Source: Scylla paramamosain
Lineage: Eukaryota; Arthropoda; Malacostraca; Decapoda; Portunidae
Assembly (NCBI RefSeq): GCF_035594125.1
Contig: NC_087173.1
Location: 4,312,986-4,376,985, forward strand
Length of the DNA stretch: 64,000 nucleotides
Direction of reading: 5' to 3'
Under the pieces are notes generated by a model. It did not search any database, was not told the origin of the DNA, and saw nothing but the letters and a program-made list of their open reading frames with translations. Made by a program: the position numbers and the translations under genes. Of the stretch, positions 36,030-52,892 are shown piece after piece (the first letter of the stretch is position 1; every line of letters starts with the position of its first letter).

Positions 36030-36860
36030 GATCATTAATGAAATACCTGAGATCTATCAGTGTTTAGTTCAATTTGCTTGTTAAGTTGGATTAGGCAAAT
36101 GTGCATTTGTAAGCAGAGATGCAAATAATTAAGTGGAATTTACAGCTACTAGTAAATGATTAAGAAGGTTGGGTAGTTTAGTTCAAGTTAGGTTAGGTTA
36201 GGATAGGTCACGCAAGTTCGTACTTGTGTGTATTAAAAATAATAATTAAAAAATTAATGAAAATTAGAGGTAAATCTTTTAATTAAGTGCCTGAGATTCG
36301 TCAACGTTCGCTAGTTTAGTCCAGGTTAAGTTAAGTTAGGCTAGGCCAGGCTTGGTTAACCATATGTATCTTTGTGTGCAGCAAAGAGAGTGATTGAAAA
36401 AAAAATGGAATTTACAGTAAATAATTATATTAAGTGGACAACATCCATTACCGTCATCAAGTTTAATTTATCTTCAGCTTAGGTTAGATTGAGTATGTCT
36501 GTCACTACATGCAACACAGGAAATAACTCAATGATTGATTACACGTAAAGCTTCAATTACGAACTTTAGATATGTTAACGTTAATTTGTTTGCTTTAGGT
36601 TGATTAGGTTAGGTTAAACAAATCTACCTTTGTTTGCAGTGAAACTGATGATTGAAAAATTCAAGGAAATTGCAGGTAAATCTTTAATCAAGCTCTGTAA
36701 ATTAATTAACATCGGCTTGTTTAGTTTAAGCTAACTGAGGTTAGGTTAGGTTAGCTTAGACAAGTCTGGCTTTATATAGAGCGAAGCAATTAATTGAGGA
36801 GTTAATGGAAATTCCAGGTAAATCAATTAAACACCTAAGTCGAGTAACGTGGCCCCTTAA
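36030..36860. repeat. Degenerate 115-147-bp tandem array containing TTAGG runs
   Basis: Six units. Each has a GTTTAGTT-like anchor (about 36062, 36175, 36314, 36461, 36580, 36719), then GTTAGGTTAGG-type sequence, then a TTTGTGTGCAG-like block, ATTGAAAAATTAATGGAAATT and AGGTAAATCTTTAATTAAG. Offsets are about 113, 139, 147, 119 and 139 bp. Confidence 0.8.
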
Positions 36861-37247
36861 ATTAATCAATCAGTCGTCCGCTTTTATTTGTGGACAGGTG
36901 CTAAATTTTCTCGGCGAGTCGCACAAAACACACGTCTGTCCAATAACCTTCTCTTAATTACTCTGTGTTTTTCAATCCTCACGCCCGGAAGAGGAGTAAT
37001 TACACACCGTATGGGACTTCAGTGACATATATACTCCCTCTACCCCTCCCTCGTCCTTTCATCTTTCTGGAAACCTTTGCGAGACGGGAAGGAGGAGGCA
37101 GAACATCACGTCTTTTCCTGCCGGTCCTCGGGGTGGCGGAAAGGGACGCATTAGTCTTGGGTAATGAGGCGGCATCGTCTTGGCCTCTCGTGCATCACCG
37201 CGACAGCCTCTATGGGTTTGGTGGGCGGCGTCCGTCGACCCCCCAGG
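36861..37247. other. Unique stretch, no gene recognised
   Basis: GC-richer patch at 37075-37240. Overlapping frames on both strands without motifs. Confidence 0.5.
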
Positions 37248-37840
37248 CCAAGAAATATTCGTATCGATTATCATTTTTCCAGCTTTCGATATTCTTGGTC
37301 CAGTAAATATTCTTGTTCCATAAAATACTCCAATCGATTGGTATTTTTTCGGTTTATGATATTCCCTGTCCAAGAAATATTTGAATGTGCAGCTGTTTTT
37401 CCAAATTTCGAAACTCCTTGTCCATCAAATACTCGAATATGTTTTTTTTTTTCCGGTACATAATATTCGCGGCAAAAGAAGTATTTGAATCTTACTTTTT
37501 TTTCAGTATTCGATATTCCTTGTTCAAGAATTCTCTTATCTATTACCATTTGTTCAGTTTTCCATTTTTCTTTTTTTTTTTTTTTTTGTGTGTGTTCTTC
37601 GTGCTTCAAATAACTGAATCGATTGTTTTATTTTTCAGGTCCAAGAAGTATTTGTATTTATTTTTTCGGTGTTTGATATTTTTTTATTTAAGAAATACTC
37701 GAATCAAATATTGTTTTTCCATATTTGATATTCCCTTTTCAATAAATACTTGTCTGCATTAATACTTATCTCCAGTATTTGACATTTTATAAGAAATAAC
37801 ATTTATCCATTCCTGAAGTGTTCCATATTCTTGAACGTGT
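37248..37840. repeat. Degenerate ~50-bp tandem array, about ten units
   Basis: Units follow CCAAGAAATATTCGAATCG, then ATTTTTTCCGGT, then TTTGATATTCCTTGT. CCAAGAAATAT-like starts lie near 37248, 37300, 37370, 37422, 37473, 37522, 37640 and 37690, with later weaker units. The second unit is lengthened by a partial extra repeat. Confidence 0.8.
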
Positions 37841-39038
<1,198 letters not shown>

Positions 39039-39129
39039 TCTATAAGATGAGGGACATGTTATCCTCAATCTTTTTCTTCTTATTCTTGCATTTGATAAAA
39101 AAGAGTTTTGTTTATACATTTCTTCCTTT

Positions 39130-39306
39130 CCTCCTCCTCCTCCTCCTCCTCCTCCTCCTCCTCCTCCTCCTCCTCCTCCTCCTCCTCCCCCTGCTCCTCC
39201 TCCCCCTGCTCCTCCTCCTCCTCCTGCTCCTCCCCCTGCTCCTCCTCCTCCTCCTCCTCCTCCTCCTCCTCCTCCTCCTCCTCCTCCTCCTCCTCCTCCT
39301 CCTCCT
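39130..39306. repeat. Interrupted (CTC)n tract
   Basis: CTC repeats interrupted by CCCCTGCTC variants at about 39187-39240, suggesting internal reduplication of a longer unit. Confidence 0.95.
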
Positions 39307-40110
39307 TAGAACCGTCGTCACAACTTCATCCCTCTGTGTGTTCTCCTTCACCAAGAAGACTCATCCTTTTACCTCGTATGAATCCTGCCACACTAGATCC
39401 CGCACTCCTCTCATCTTCCATTCATCACTCCTCCCTCCTCCTTCTCCCTTAATATCTCCATCCTCCCTTCGTCCCAGTCTTCTTCCTGCAATCTCTTCCT
39501 CCCTCTGGCTTTCCTTTCTACCAATTTTACTCACTCAGCTTCAGTCCAATATGGTTTCCTAGACTCGCCTGTGTATTGTCTTCGAGAGATTCACTTCCAC
39601 CACCACCACCACCACCATCACCACCAGCATCACCACACAACCAGTCTACTCCTTGACTTGACTCTCAGACCCAACATTTAACCTCCCTCGGCCTCCTATG
39701 ACGCCACTACTACAATCTTTTATCCTTTATAACCATCGCCGGCCTTTCTCCATCCCAAGTCCCTTTGGTCACGCTCCCCTCCCTGTGATTTACCCTTTTT
39801 TCAATCTCCTGCCCCTCCTCGCCACAAAATACTTGCCTCGCCCGAAGTCTTGCCGAGGGTGATCTAAGTCTCTTGGTGGGTGGCGGGACAGGAGAAGCAG
39901 ATTTTAGACTCCCCTCGACTTGGCTATATATTGGACCTCTTGCCTAACTGACTGGAATTCTGGATGGTCCTGGAGTTTATGGAGACAAGGTTCTGCGTGG
40001 CTATACAGTTGATGGAGGAGGAAGAGAAATGGAGGTCCAAAGATTTTTTTTTTCATGTTTTTTCATCATGGCCCGAGTTAGCAGTTTCTTGGTTCGACTT
40101 AACTGTATAC

Positions 40111-40112
<2 letters not shown>
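39307..40112. other. C-rich stretch, no gene recognised
   Basis: Short CAC/ACC run at 39596-39636. Nothing coding recognised. Confidence 0.5.

Positions 40113-40186
<74 letters not shown>
40113..40186. repeat. (GA)n microsatellite
   Basis: About 74 bp of GA. Confidence 0.95.
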
Positions 40187-40189
<3 letters not shown>

Positions 40190-40889
40190 CCCGCCTATGT
40201 AAAATCCAGAGCTCTCGCCTATTTATCAACGTGGGAATAGAGAAAGTAAGCAACCAATATCAAAGTCCATTAACAGCTTTGAAAATATTGCCAAGTTCAT
40301 AATAACTTTAGTAACGTTTTGCCATGTTTTTCATTGCCAGAACACGTATTTTCGCTCACGTATCACTAACCTAATTTGTCACAACGTGGTTCAAGATGTA
40401 ATGCAGGTGACTCCCGGCTTGCGCGATATGTAGGGACTTGCAGTGATCGTGTAAATAGGAATCATATAAAAAAAAAAAAAAAAGTAAAAAAAAAATATGG
40501 AAAAAGGGAGCTTAGGGGATCTGACTTGTTAAATTGTACCCTTGTGTCCTTAAATCTCTTTATGTATGTATTGTTAGTGAATAATATTGTTTCCTTTTGT
40601 TTATCTTTGTTTATTAATCCCATTTTTAAATATTAAGGCTAAAACAATACAAAAGCAGAATAAAGAATAAATGGAAAACTTTTCCTTAATATTTAGGAAT
40701 GTACAGCGCGAATGAATGCTTTGGCTGGATCGTGCTAAAGTGAAACCCTCGTGTAAATTCGGTTAAATCTATTATACGGAAGGCTTGTCAAAATGCGTAA
40801 AAAAATAAATAAAATAAAATAAAATAAAATAAATAAATAAATAAATAATAAATAAAATGAATCAATAAATAAGAGTGTAGATCGAGAGT
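40187..40889. other. AT-rich stretch with AAATA repeats, no gene recognised
   Basis: AAATAA-type repeats at 40800-40860 and A runs near 40469-40496. Confidence 0.55.
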
Positions 40890-41200
40890 CACCTGTACCT
40901 TCATTTCGTAGATATGAAAGAATGTAGCCGGTTGTTTGATAGAGATTAGTGACCGCTGTTCTAAACTTATACTCGTGAAGTTCAGTGAAAATTGATAAGT
41001 GAAGAGAGAGTTACCATAGTTTCTCATGCGTTTGTTAAATAATTCAAGACGCAACAAAGTCATTTTTAGATAGGAACAAATGTCACCGGAAGTTTGTCAG
41101 TGGTTAGTGGCAGCGGCTCTGAATTCGTATCCGTGAAGTTCAGTGGACATTGATAAGTGTAGAGAGAGTTAGCAGACTTTGCTCTTGTTTTAGTTAAATT
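40890..41200. repeat. Two-copy degenerate duplication, 158-bp offset
   Basis: The first copy holds CGTGAAGTTCAGTG at 40974 and the second the same at 41132. Both continue with ATTGATAAGTG and AGAGAGAGTTA. TAGATAKGAA and TTAGTG motifs precede each. Confidence 0.85.
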
Positions 41201-41324
41201 AAGCACCAGTCAAGAGACACGAGCCCCGCCTGTGTGTCTGTGGCTTTAGTCCTCAAGGTCAACGCCACGAGACGACCTGAGTGTCCATCATCATGGTAAT
41301 TTCCTCCTCCACTAACACTGCAGT

Positions 41325-41502
41325 CTCCTCCTCCTCCTCCTCCTCCTCCTCCTCCTCCTCCTCCTCCTCCTCCTCCTCCTCCTCCTCCTCCTCCTCCTCC
41401 TCCTCCGCCGCCGCCGCCACCTTCTACTCCTTCTCTTTCTCCTCCTCCTCCTCCTCCTCCTCCTCCTCCTCCTCCTCCTCCTCCTCCTCCTCCTCCTCCT
41501 CC
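41325..41502. repeat. (CTC)n tract with embedded GCC units
   Basis: CTC to 41406, a (CGC)n block at 41406-41420, then CTC again at 41440-41502. Confidence 0.95.
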
Positions 41503-41619
41503 CCCACGTTGATTCAAGCGCAGGTCGCGTCACTCAGGGCTCAGGAAACACTATCAAGGCATCAAAGGTGTTGTGCCTCTCTAAGGACCATGTTGCTGCT
41601 TGTGTTGGGAGGGGAGTGT

Positions 41620-41623
<4 letters not shown>

Positions 41624-41697
<74 letters not shown>
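41624..41697. repeat. (GA)n microsatellite
   Basis: About 74 bp of GA. Confidence 0.95.
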
Positions 41698-41700
<3 letters not shown>

Positions 41701-41812
41701 TGTATTTGTCAATTTTTATTCTTTGTGGTGGTTTTCTGTTTTCTCTTTTCACATTCATTTTCTTTTTCGTAATTCTTGACATGTTCCATTCGATTGTGAG
41801 TTTTTCCTGCCC

Positions 41813-41880
41813 CTCCTCCTCCTCCTCCTCCTCCTCCTCCTCCTCCTCCTCCTTCTCCTCCTCCTCTTCCTCCTCCTCCT
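41813..41880. repeat. (CTC)n microsatellite
   Basis: CTC with two CTT interruptions. CAC and CTC patches follow at 42005-42060. Confidence 0.93.
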
Positions 41881-42060
41881 CATTTACATCACAGCCATAT
41901 CTTGAGCGTCATATTTTTCCTTCTTTGTGTTTTGGCTTCTTTATATTCCTTCCTTTTCACGTGCATCGCTATTCTCTTCCTCTGCGTTATCATCATCATA
42001 ACCTCCACCACCACCACCACCACTACCCCTGTTCCTCCCCCTCCTTCTCCTCCTCCTCCT

Positions 42061-43723
<1,663 letters not shown>

Positions 43724-43749
43724 CCTTGATTCGATGCTTTTTCTAGTTG

Positions 43750-44090
43750 TTTTTGACGCCTTAAATAATTCTTAGTTGACAGTTAACATACGTCTAATGC
43801 CTTCTTTCCTTGTATATATTTATAGTTAATTTTTCTACTTACTTTTTATAACTAATTCTCTTTGACAAAAAGAGATTCAAAAGCACACCCATGAAATACT
43901 TCGTTATTTTTTTCCATTGTCTATCTTGTGTATGTATTTGTCCATCATTTACTAATACCTCGTTTCCTTGTATTTTATTCTAGCTCATTCTTCTTCTTAC
44001 TTTCATAACTACTGCTCCCTAACAAAGATTCAAAAGTACATCCATTAAGTATTTTTTTCTTTTGTACTGTAGCTCAAAATAACAACAGCA
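43750..44090. repeat. Two-copy degenerate duplication, 158-bp offset
   Basis: CTAATGCCTTCTTTCCTTG at 43794 pairs with CTAATACCTCGTTTCCTTG at 43952. Both continue with TTCTTACTT-like sequence, TAACTA, and AAGATTCAAAAGYACAYCC. Confidence 0.85.
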
Positions 44091-44618
44091 CTGTCATTTT
44101 TTCCCCCGTTAGTATAGCTCAGCTGGAACATCCGGGCATAACCCTTCCTCCCTCACCCAGTAACCCCTGCACATTCCTACGTATATAATCCTCTCAGGCA
44201 GCGAGCACATTCCTTTCTTTTTTAGTCCCCCAAAATATCCCCAATCATCTTTATTTTTACCTACGTCACACTAGGTTTACTACATCTCCCCTTCACAGGT
44301 CCACTAACCCCAGCACTCCTCTTTATCCAACACCACCACCACCACCACGACCATCACCACCACCACTTCAGCACTTACAACCACCTTCCCTCACCATCAT
44401 CTCCTTTACTGCCCTATATACCACCAGCATCCATGCCTCCCGCTATCTCCCCCTCCACTCCCCCTCACCATCCCTCCACTTCCCTCCCCATCAGCTGACA
44501 CACCCCGCCGCCATCCGTCAAGGCGCTCATCCCATCCTGATCTCTCCCATGCAGTGTAGTGAAGGTAAAATACCCTTCCCTTTTATGCTCGAATGTGTTG
44601 CAGACTGAGTGAGTTGCA

Positions 44619-44621
<3 letters not shown>
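44091..44621. other. C-rich stretch, no gene recognised
   Basis: ACC-rich patch at 44329-44365; otherwise unremarkable. Confidence 0.5.

Positions 44622-44713
<92 letters not shown>
44622..44713. repeat. (GA)n microsatellite
   Basis: About 92 bp of GA. Confidence 0.96.
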
Positions 44714-44717
<4 letters not shown>

Positions 44718-44812
44718 ACGTTGTCAATCTTTTTTTTTTCCAAGGTTTATGTTTATTTTTTCTTTCCCTGTGTAAAAGTTTGAAATTTGATACAGCTGAT
44801 GGAAGGAGTCAG

Positions 44813-45131
<319 letters not shown>

Positions 45132-45359
45132 TGGTCATCTGTTTCGCTATTTCATATATATATACTTTTTTTTATTTAGATCAAACTTGTTGCTTCCGGG
45201 TTTAGTAAAAAAAAAAAAGAGAAAAAGAAAGACCATCACATTTTTTTCTTTATATTTCGACCGTGTTCGTGGGTCCAGCGCAGATCAAATTCAACGTTAA
45301 ATTGTTTTACAGAATATAACATTGGTGTTCGCCGATTGTGTGGGTGTGCGAGGCAGTGG

Positions 45360-45660
45360 TATGGTTATGTTGTGGTGGTGGTGGTGGTTGTGGCATTTGC
45401 AGTAAAGCAACAGCAGTATCACGAGTTGTATATAATGGTGGTGTTGATAGTGGTGTTATTTTGCTGTTGTTGTTGTTAGTTGTAGTGGTTTTGGTGGAAA
45501 AGTAGTAGTAATAGTAGTTGCAGTAGTAGTAGTAGCATTGTTGTTGTTGCTGTTGTCGTGGTAATATATTTATGATAATGATAGTATTATGAATAGTATG
45601 ATAAATAATATAATAGTAATAATAATCATAACAATATCAACATTAACAATAGCAACAAAA
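45360..45660. repeat. Trinucleotide mosaic (GGT, GTT, AGT, AAT)
   Basis: Imperfect triplet runs change gradually from GGT/GTT to AGT and AAT/ATA. Period three without coding features. Confidence 0.75.
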
Positions 45661-45748
45661 ACATAAGCCAAAATCATCTTAAGCAAGTAACATGTAAGTG
45701 ACATCATTCATTACTAGACTGGGAAACTTGTACCCTTGACCTTAATGT

Positions 45749-46087
45749 TCCTCCTCCTCCTCCTCCTCCTCCTCCTCCTCCTCCTCCTCCTCCTCCTCCA
45801 CAAACACTTTCTTCTTCCCTTTTAAACGAAACATGTCTAAGTCCATCTCTTTCTTTAACTCGCATAAAGTTTGTGTAAGGAGAAGCAATTTGATAGACAC
45901 TGAACATGATTTGTTTTCTTCCCTCCCTTCTTAAACTCATGAAAACAAAGGGTGCATGATTAAACACTTCCTTCCTTCCTCTATCCCTCCTTTCCATGCT
46001 TTCCTCCTCCTCCTCCTCCTCCTCTTCCTCCTCCTCCTCCTCCTCCTCCTCCTCCTCCTCCTCCTCCTCCTCCTCCTCCTCCTCCTC
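45749..46087. repeat. Two (TCC)n tracts
   Basis: TCC at 45749-45799 and 46002-46087, the second with one CTT interruption. Confidence 0.94.
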
Positions 46088-46229
46088 TCCTTTCCCGCCC
46101 ATTACTCCTCTCACTAATTACCTCTGTGACGCGCTCTGCAACTCAAGGAGGCCGCACGCAACGCTCTTGTTGTGCTAATAATGTTGCTAAACTTTCATCA
46201 TATATCGCAGTTTGTGTGCAAGACGCGAA

Positions 46230-46233
<4 letters not shown>

Positions 46234-46302
<69 letters not shown>
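46234..46302. repeat. (GA)n microsatellite
   Basis: About 69 bp of GA. Confidence 0.95.
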
Positions 46303-46305
<3 letters not shown>

Positions 46306-46565
46306 AAAACTACTTGTGAAGCTCTGTTTTTTTTTATTCCCACAAGTGTTATAAGGTTCAAAGTACTTAGTCTTGCCAATTTACGTAAGCTTGTATTGTA
46401 TGTTTTTAAAAAGGAGCTTAAAATCTTCTTCTACACAATACATATGTAAGTGACATTAAGAATATGGAAAGTACTTGTGTGCTGAGCCATTTTGAATTTT
46501 CATTCCTGGCTGTTTTTCGTTTTATCATTTTTGAGTGTATGTTTGTTAGTGATCATTATTATTAC

Positions 46566-46623
<58 letters not shown>
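46566..46623. repeat. (TG)n microsatellite
   Basis: TG with one TTT interruption. Confidence 0.94.
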
Positions 46624-47001
46624 CAGTTGAAGCAAATATCAATCGAGGACCGTATCTTTACTTAAATGATTAGCTATATCATTCACATTATTATGCAATT
46701 TTTTAAGGAGGTAACAAAATAAGATTGCAAAATAACAGTTGATATACACAAGGCGGTGTTTGAGCATTTGAAGACTGCCAGCTGACATCGTCCATACATT
46801 TATGCAGTCTTCTCTTGACGCTACCAATGTCTTTCCGCTCAACATTTTTTTACTAAGTTTATCGCACCAATTTATAAAGAAAGTATTTGCGGGGTGGTTT
46901 TACTTATCTCGCTTTTGTCTGCGTAACTTAATTTAGTGTATTATATATATAAAGCTTTATATGTAATTGGAATCTGATAATCTATGCATTTGTTTTATGT
47001 T

Positions 47002-47002
<1 letters not shown>
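46624..47002. other. AT-rich stretch, no gene recognised
   Basis: Nothing recognised. Confidence 0.55.
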
Positions 47003-47064
<62 letters not shown>

Positions 47065-47085
47065 TCATCATCATCATCATCATCA
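47003..47085. repeat. Compound (CTA)n-(TCA)n
   Basis: ACT/CTA at 47003-47064 then ATC/TCA to 47085. Confidence 0.95.
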
Positions 47086-47241
47086 CGGTAAAACTTTTAA
47101 TACATGCAAGTGAAAGCGTCTTCCCGGGATGCAATCACACAAATGCGTTGTTATTCTTTGCCTCTATATCAGTGTGGACGTGACCTAAAGGCGAAGGAAG
47201 ACTCGGTGGTAATAATTCATATAGCCTGCTGTGTTTTTCTA

Positions 47242-48489
<1,248 letters not shown>

Positions 48490-49240
48490 TTGCGTGTCTC
48501 TTGGGATAGGAGGAGTTGAGTTTGGCCGTTTGTGTTGGTTAATGTTCTTATTTGTGAGGTATATCTTGAGTTTTGGAGGATTTCTTAGGGCGGTTAGTAA
48601 GTTTTTTTTTCCTCTTCTTACCTCTATTTTCTGTTCAGGTGGAGAGATGTTGGGTGTTTCTTGGAATGGAAGGCGGTATTTCTGGTAGTCTGTGTTTCTG
48701 AATGTGCCCTTACGTATATCTGTAGTTTTTGAGGATTAGTTAGGGAAATATTGATAGGGAAAATTTGTACACTACTTCCTTTTTATTTTGTGGAATAGTT
48801 ATCTTGAGTTTTTAAAGATTTCGTTTGGTGAAATTAACAAGGGCAGACTTTTCTATTGTGTTATCATTGGAGCACTCCTCAGTTGCTCTGTTGAGAGAAA
48901 ACACAGTGGAAAGAAACGCTTTTTTCTGACACAAAGACTCGCTATTTTTATTTATTTTTTTTTTTTAAGTGCGCCTTTGTTTACAACTGCAATTCTTAAG
49001 GATTCTCTATGGCGAAGTTAAGAAGGAAAAATGTGTTTATTATTATTATTACTATTATTATTATTAGATTAATCTTCTGTGATTCTCCTGAGGGAAAAAC
49101 TGGAGAGAAATGTTATATTTTCTTTTGGGATGGAAAGACTTAAGTTTGCTCGTCTGTGTTTGTAAATGTGCTCTTGTTGTGTATATATGTGATTACTTGA
49201 TTGGGAATTCAAATGTAAACCAGAAGTGCGTCTGTTTGGA
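48490..49240. repeat. Degenerate ~155-160-bp tandem array
   Basis: GTGTYTCTTGGRATRG near 48494 and 48654, GTYTGTGTT near 48528 and 48688, and GAGGATT near 48576 and 48731. Similar blocks return at 49115-49190 (TTTTGGGATGGAAAGAC, GTCTGTGTTTGTAAATGTG). Shorter partial units occur at 48790-48850 and 48970-49035. Confidence 0.72.
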
Positions 49241-49352
49241 AGGATATTGGAGTGGTCCTGTCTGGCTATTCGGATAAACACATGTTTATTCGTTTAAACA
49301 TTGCGACCCTTGATGCATAGAAAACATGGAGCTGCAGATGCATGTATACCCA

Positions 49353-49356
<4 letters not shown>

Positions 49357-49445
<89 letters not shown>
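49357..49445. repeat. (GA)n microsatellite
   Basis: About 89 bp of GA. Confidence 0.96.
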
Positions 49446-49448
<3 letters not shown>

Positions 49449-50823
49449 AAGGAAAATAGAGAAGCAATTTTTCTCCTCCATTAGTCATGAGAGCACATAA
49501 TGATTACTGGCACATTGAATATTGTAGTACTGCGTGTGGCCGTCACTTGTTTTGATCGGGACCTATGCGTGTGTGAAGTGAGTACTGCGTTTAGCTCTAG
49601 TCATATCGAGGGTTATGAATGGAAATGATGCTGGATTTATTTACTTATACATTTGCCGTCACTGATATCTACCCCGATCAAAACTTCATCACTATAATCC
49701 CCACGTGCCGACCCTCAACACACAGGGAAACGTGATGCTCGCCCACCACTTGTTGCTCGGGATTTGTCAGTGTGTTAGGATGTCAGTGTGTCAAGGGTCT
49801 CTGTGTCCCTGTGTCCGCTGCGCCGTGCATTGTGTTTGAGTTGATTGTGTTCTCCTGTCTTTGTGCGTCTGTGCCTCTGTTTATGTGTTCCTCTTCCCTC
49901 ACGCTTCATCACTCCTGGCCAAGAGAAAACAAAGAAAAAGAAAACAGCAATCAGTTTCGTTGATATCAGTGAGTTGTCTTTTTCTTTTCCCTTCCACGTG
50001 ATTGCATTTCAGTGAAAAGATAGCGGTGTGGTATGCTGTGTTATGCTGTGTTATGCTGCGTCGCTGACCTTTGATAATACCGCGGGTTGCGTACTCCACC
50101 CAGGAACACGAGAAGAACCACAACGTCCACAGCATTTTTTAACTTCTTGTGGGGCATGGCACTACGCACTACGGAATTCCACACTTTTTCCCCGCACGAC
50201 TGAATGGCTATTTTTACCTGCATCTTTGCAAGCGTCCTTTTCCCTTCTTCTATGCGTACGAGTTTACCGAGGGAATTTTCTTTGTATAGATTTTCTGCTG
50301 CGAGGGAAGTCTGGTGGAGGCGTGGCCAGTGTTCCGAGAGGGCCACGCTTCGTCGAGCCTCTGTTATTGACATCCCAGAAATTATGCACCATATTTGTAT
50401 TGTATGTATCCAGGAGCCTCAAGAACCTCGTAGAAGCTGAGACTCAACACGTCCTCTACCAGGCATCGCAATACTCGTTTTTCAATCCATAGTCGCTTTT
50501 CCCTTTACGGTGATGACAGTTTTACAAGTCCAGGGGCTGAAGGGACTCGCCTCAAAGTGCTCCAGTGGCATTTTCGGTGTCAGGGCTCGCGTACTAGGGA
50601 AGGAAGCGTGCTATAAAGATTGCATTTATTATCGGTAAAGGCCTCGTAGTGGAATATGTTTGCAGAAGAATCCTGAGAAAATTTGCGGCCGGGAACATGA
50701 GGCCAGCAGGGACGCCAGGCCATCCTAGACCACACACCCCCTACTCCATCACCGCCGCCACCTGCCTCGCCTCGTCTCATGGGACTACGAGAGTAGAGGT
50801 GAGCTTAATTGGTGGATGTGTTC
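49446..50823. other. 1.4-kb stretch with unrecognised frames
   Basis: Three near-perfect TATGCTGTGT units at 50033-50060. Frames of 154 codons (+, 50028-50492) and 110 codons (-, 50041-50373) overlap here and are not low-complexity, but neither shows a domain, a signal peptide or codon bias I can trust. I do not call a gene. Confidence 0.45.
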
Positions 50824-51060
50824 CCGTCAGACGCAACAAACATTCACGACTTTCATACTTAGATGAAAGTAGATATATGGAGAGGACGGTACGAACTTAG
50901 TCAAGTACACTACTTATTAACACACAGAAAATTCAATTATGTTGAGTAGAAATAGAAACAGAGACAGGACACTACATATTTCCGCCAGACACAAGAAATA
51001 TTCAAGACTTTCAAGCTTAAAAAAAATGTTACATAAAAAGTAGATTTGTGAAGAGGACAA
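50824..51060. repeat. Two-copy degenerate duplication, 158-bp offset
   Basis: CCGTCAGACGCAACAAA at 50824 pairs with CCGCCAGACACAAGAAA at 50982. Both continue with ATTCAMGACTTTCA, a GTAGAT block, and GAGGACRRTACGAA. Confidence 0.87.
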
Positions 51061-51077
51061 TACGAAACTAAAATAAT

Positions 51078-51203
<126 letters not shown>

Positions 51204-51399
51204 ACTTGAATAAACGATCTGTGCCCAATTGCCAATATGCTCCAGTCCGGCGTTCAATCAGCGTGGGGCCTGAAGGTCGTGGTACATTACAAACAAGGGT
51301 TAATGCATCGCCCTTCACCGCCTCACTTCAGCCTGCCGGGCCAGTTCCTCGTTCACTGAGGCGAGAACAAGGGAACAAGGCATAGCTTAGTTCAATTTG

Positions 51400-51401
<2 letters not shown>

Positions 51402-51435
<34 letters not shown>

Positions 51436-51444
51436 ACATGATAT

Positions 51445-51529
<85 letters not shown>
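51402..51529. repeat. Inverted microsatellite pair (GT)n-(AC)n
   Basis: GT at 51402-51430 and AC at 51446-51529 are joined by an almost palindromic centre containing ATGTACAT and ATGTAC. Confidence 0.95.
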
Positions 51530-51530
<1 letters not shown>

Positions 51531-51585
51531 CGTTTTACTTGTTTCCACTCACAGAGATCGTTCATTGTTTTGTTTCATGTCATAG

Positions 51586-51589
<4 letters not shown>

Positions 51590-51670
<81 letters not shown>
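51590..51670. repeat. (GA)n microsatellite
   Basis: About 81 bp of GA, followed by a short ACGCACAC patch. Confidence 0.96.
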
Positions 51671-52705
<1,035 letters not shown>

Positions 52706-52788
<83 letters not shown>

Positions 52789-52828
52789 CTTACTTCTCCC
52801 AACATTGAATAGGAAATGTTATGATTTT

Positions 52829-52890
<62 letters not shown>
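52706..52890. repeat. (GA)n then (CA)n-(GA)n compound
   Basis: GA at 52706-52785; CA 52830-52842 running into GA 52843-52890. Confidence 0.95.

Positions 52891-52892
<2 letters not shown>

Noticed and set aside
36185..36206. Telomere
   Set aside because: Only a few TTAGG steps occur per unit, embedded in longer diverged units, so this is not a chromosome end.
35210..36860. CRISPR array
   Set aside because: Repeats are degenerate, spacer-less or contiguous, there are no cas genes, and the genome is eukaryotic.
50028..50492. 154-codon + frame and overlapping 110-codon - frame, not low-complexity
   Set aside because: No recognisable domain and two competing antisense frames; length is within what moderately GC-rich random DNA can give.
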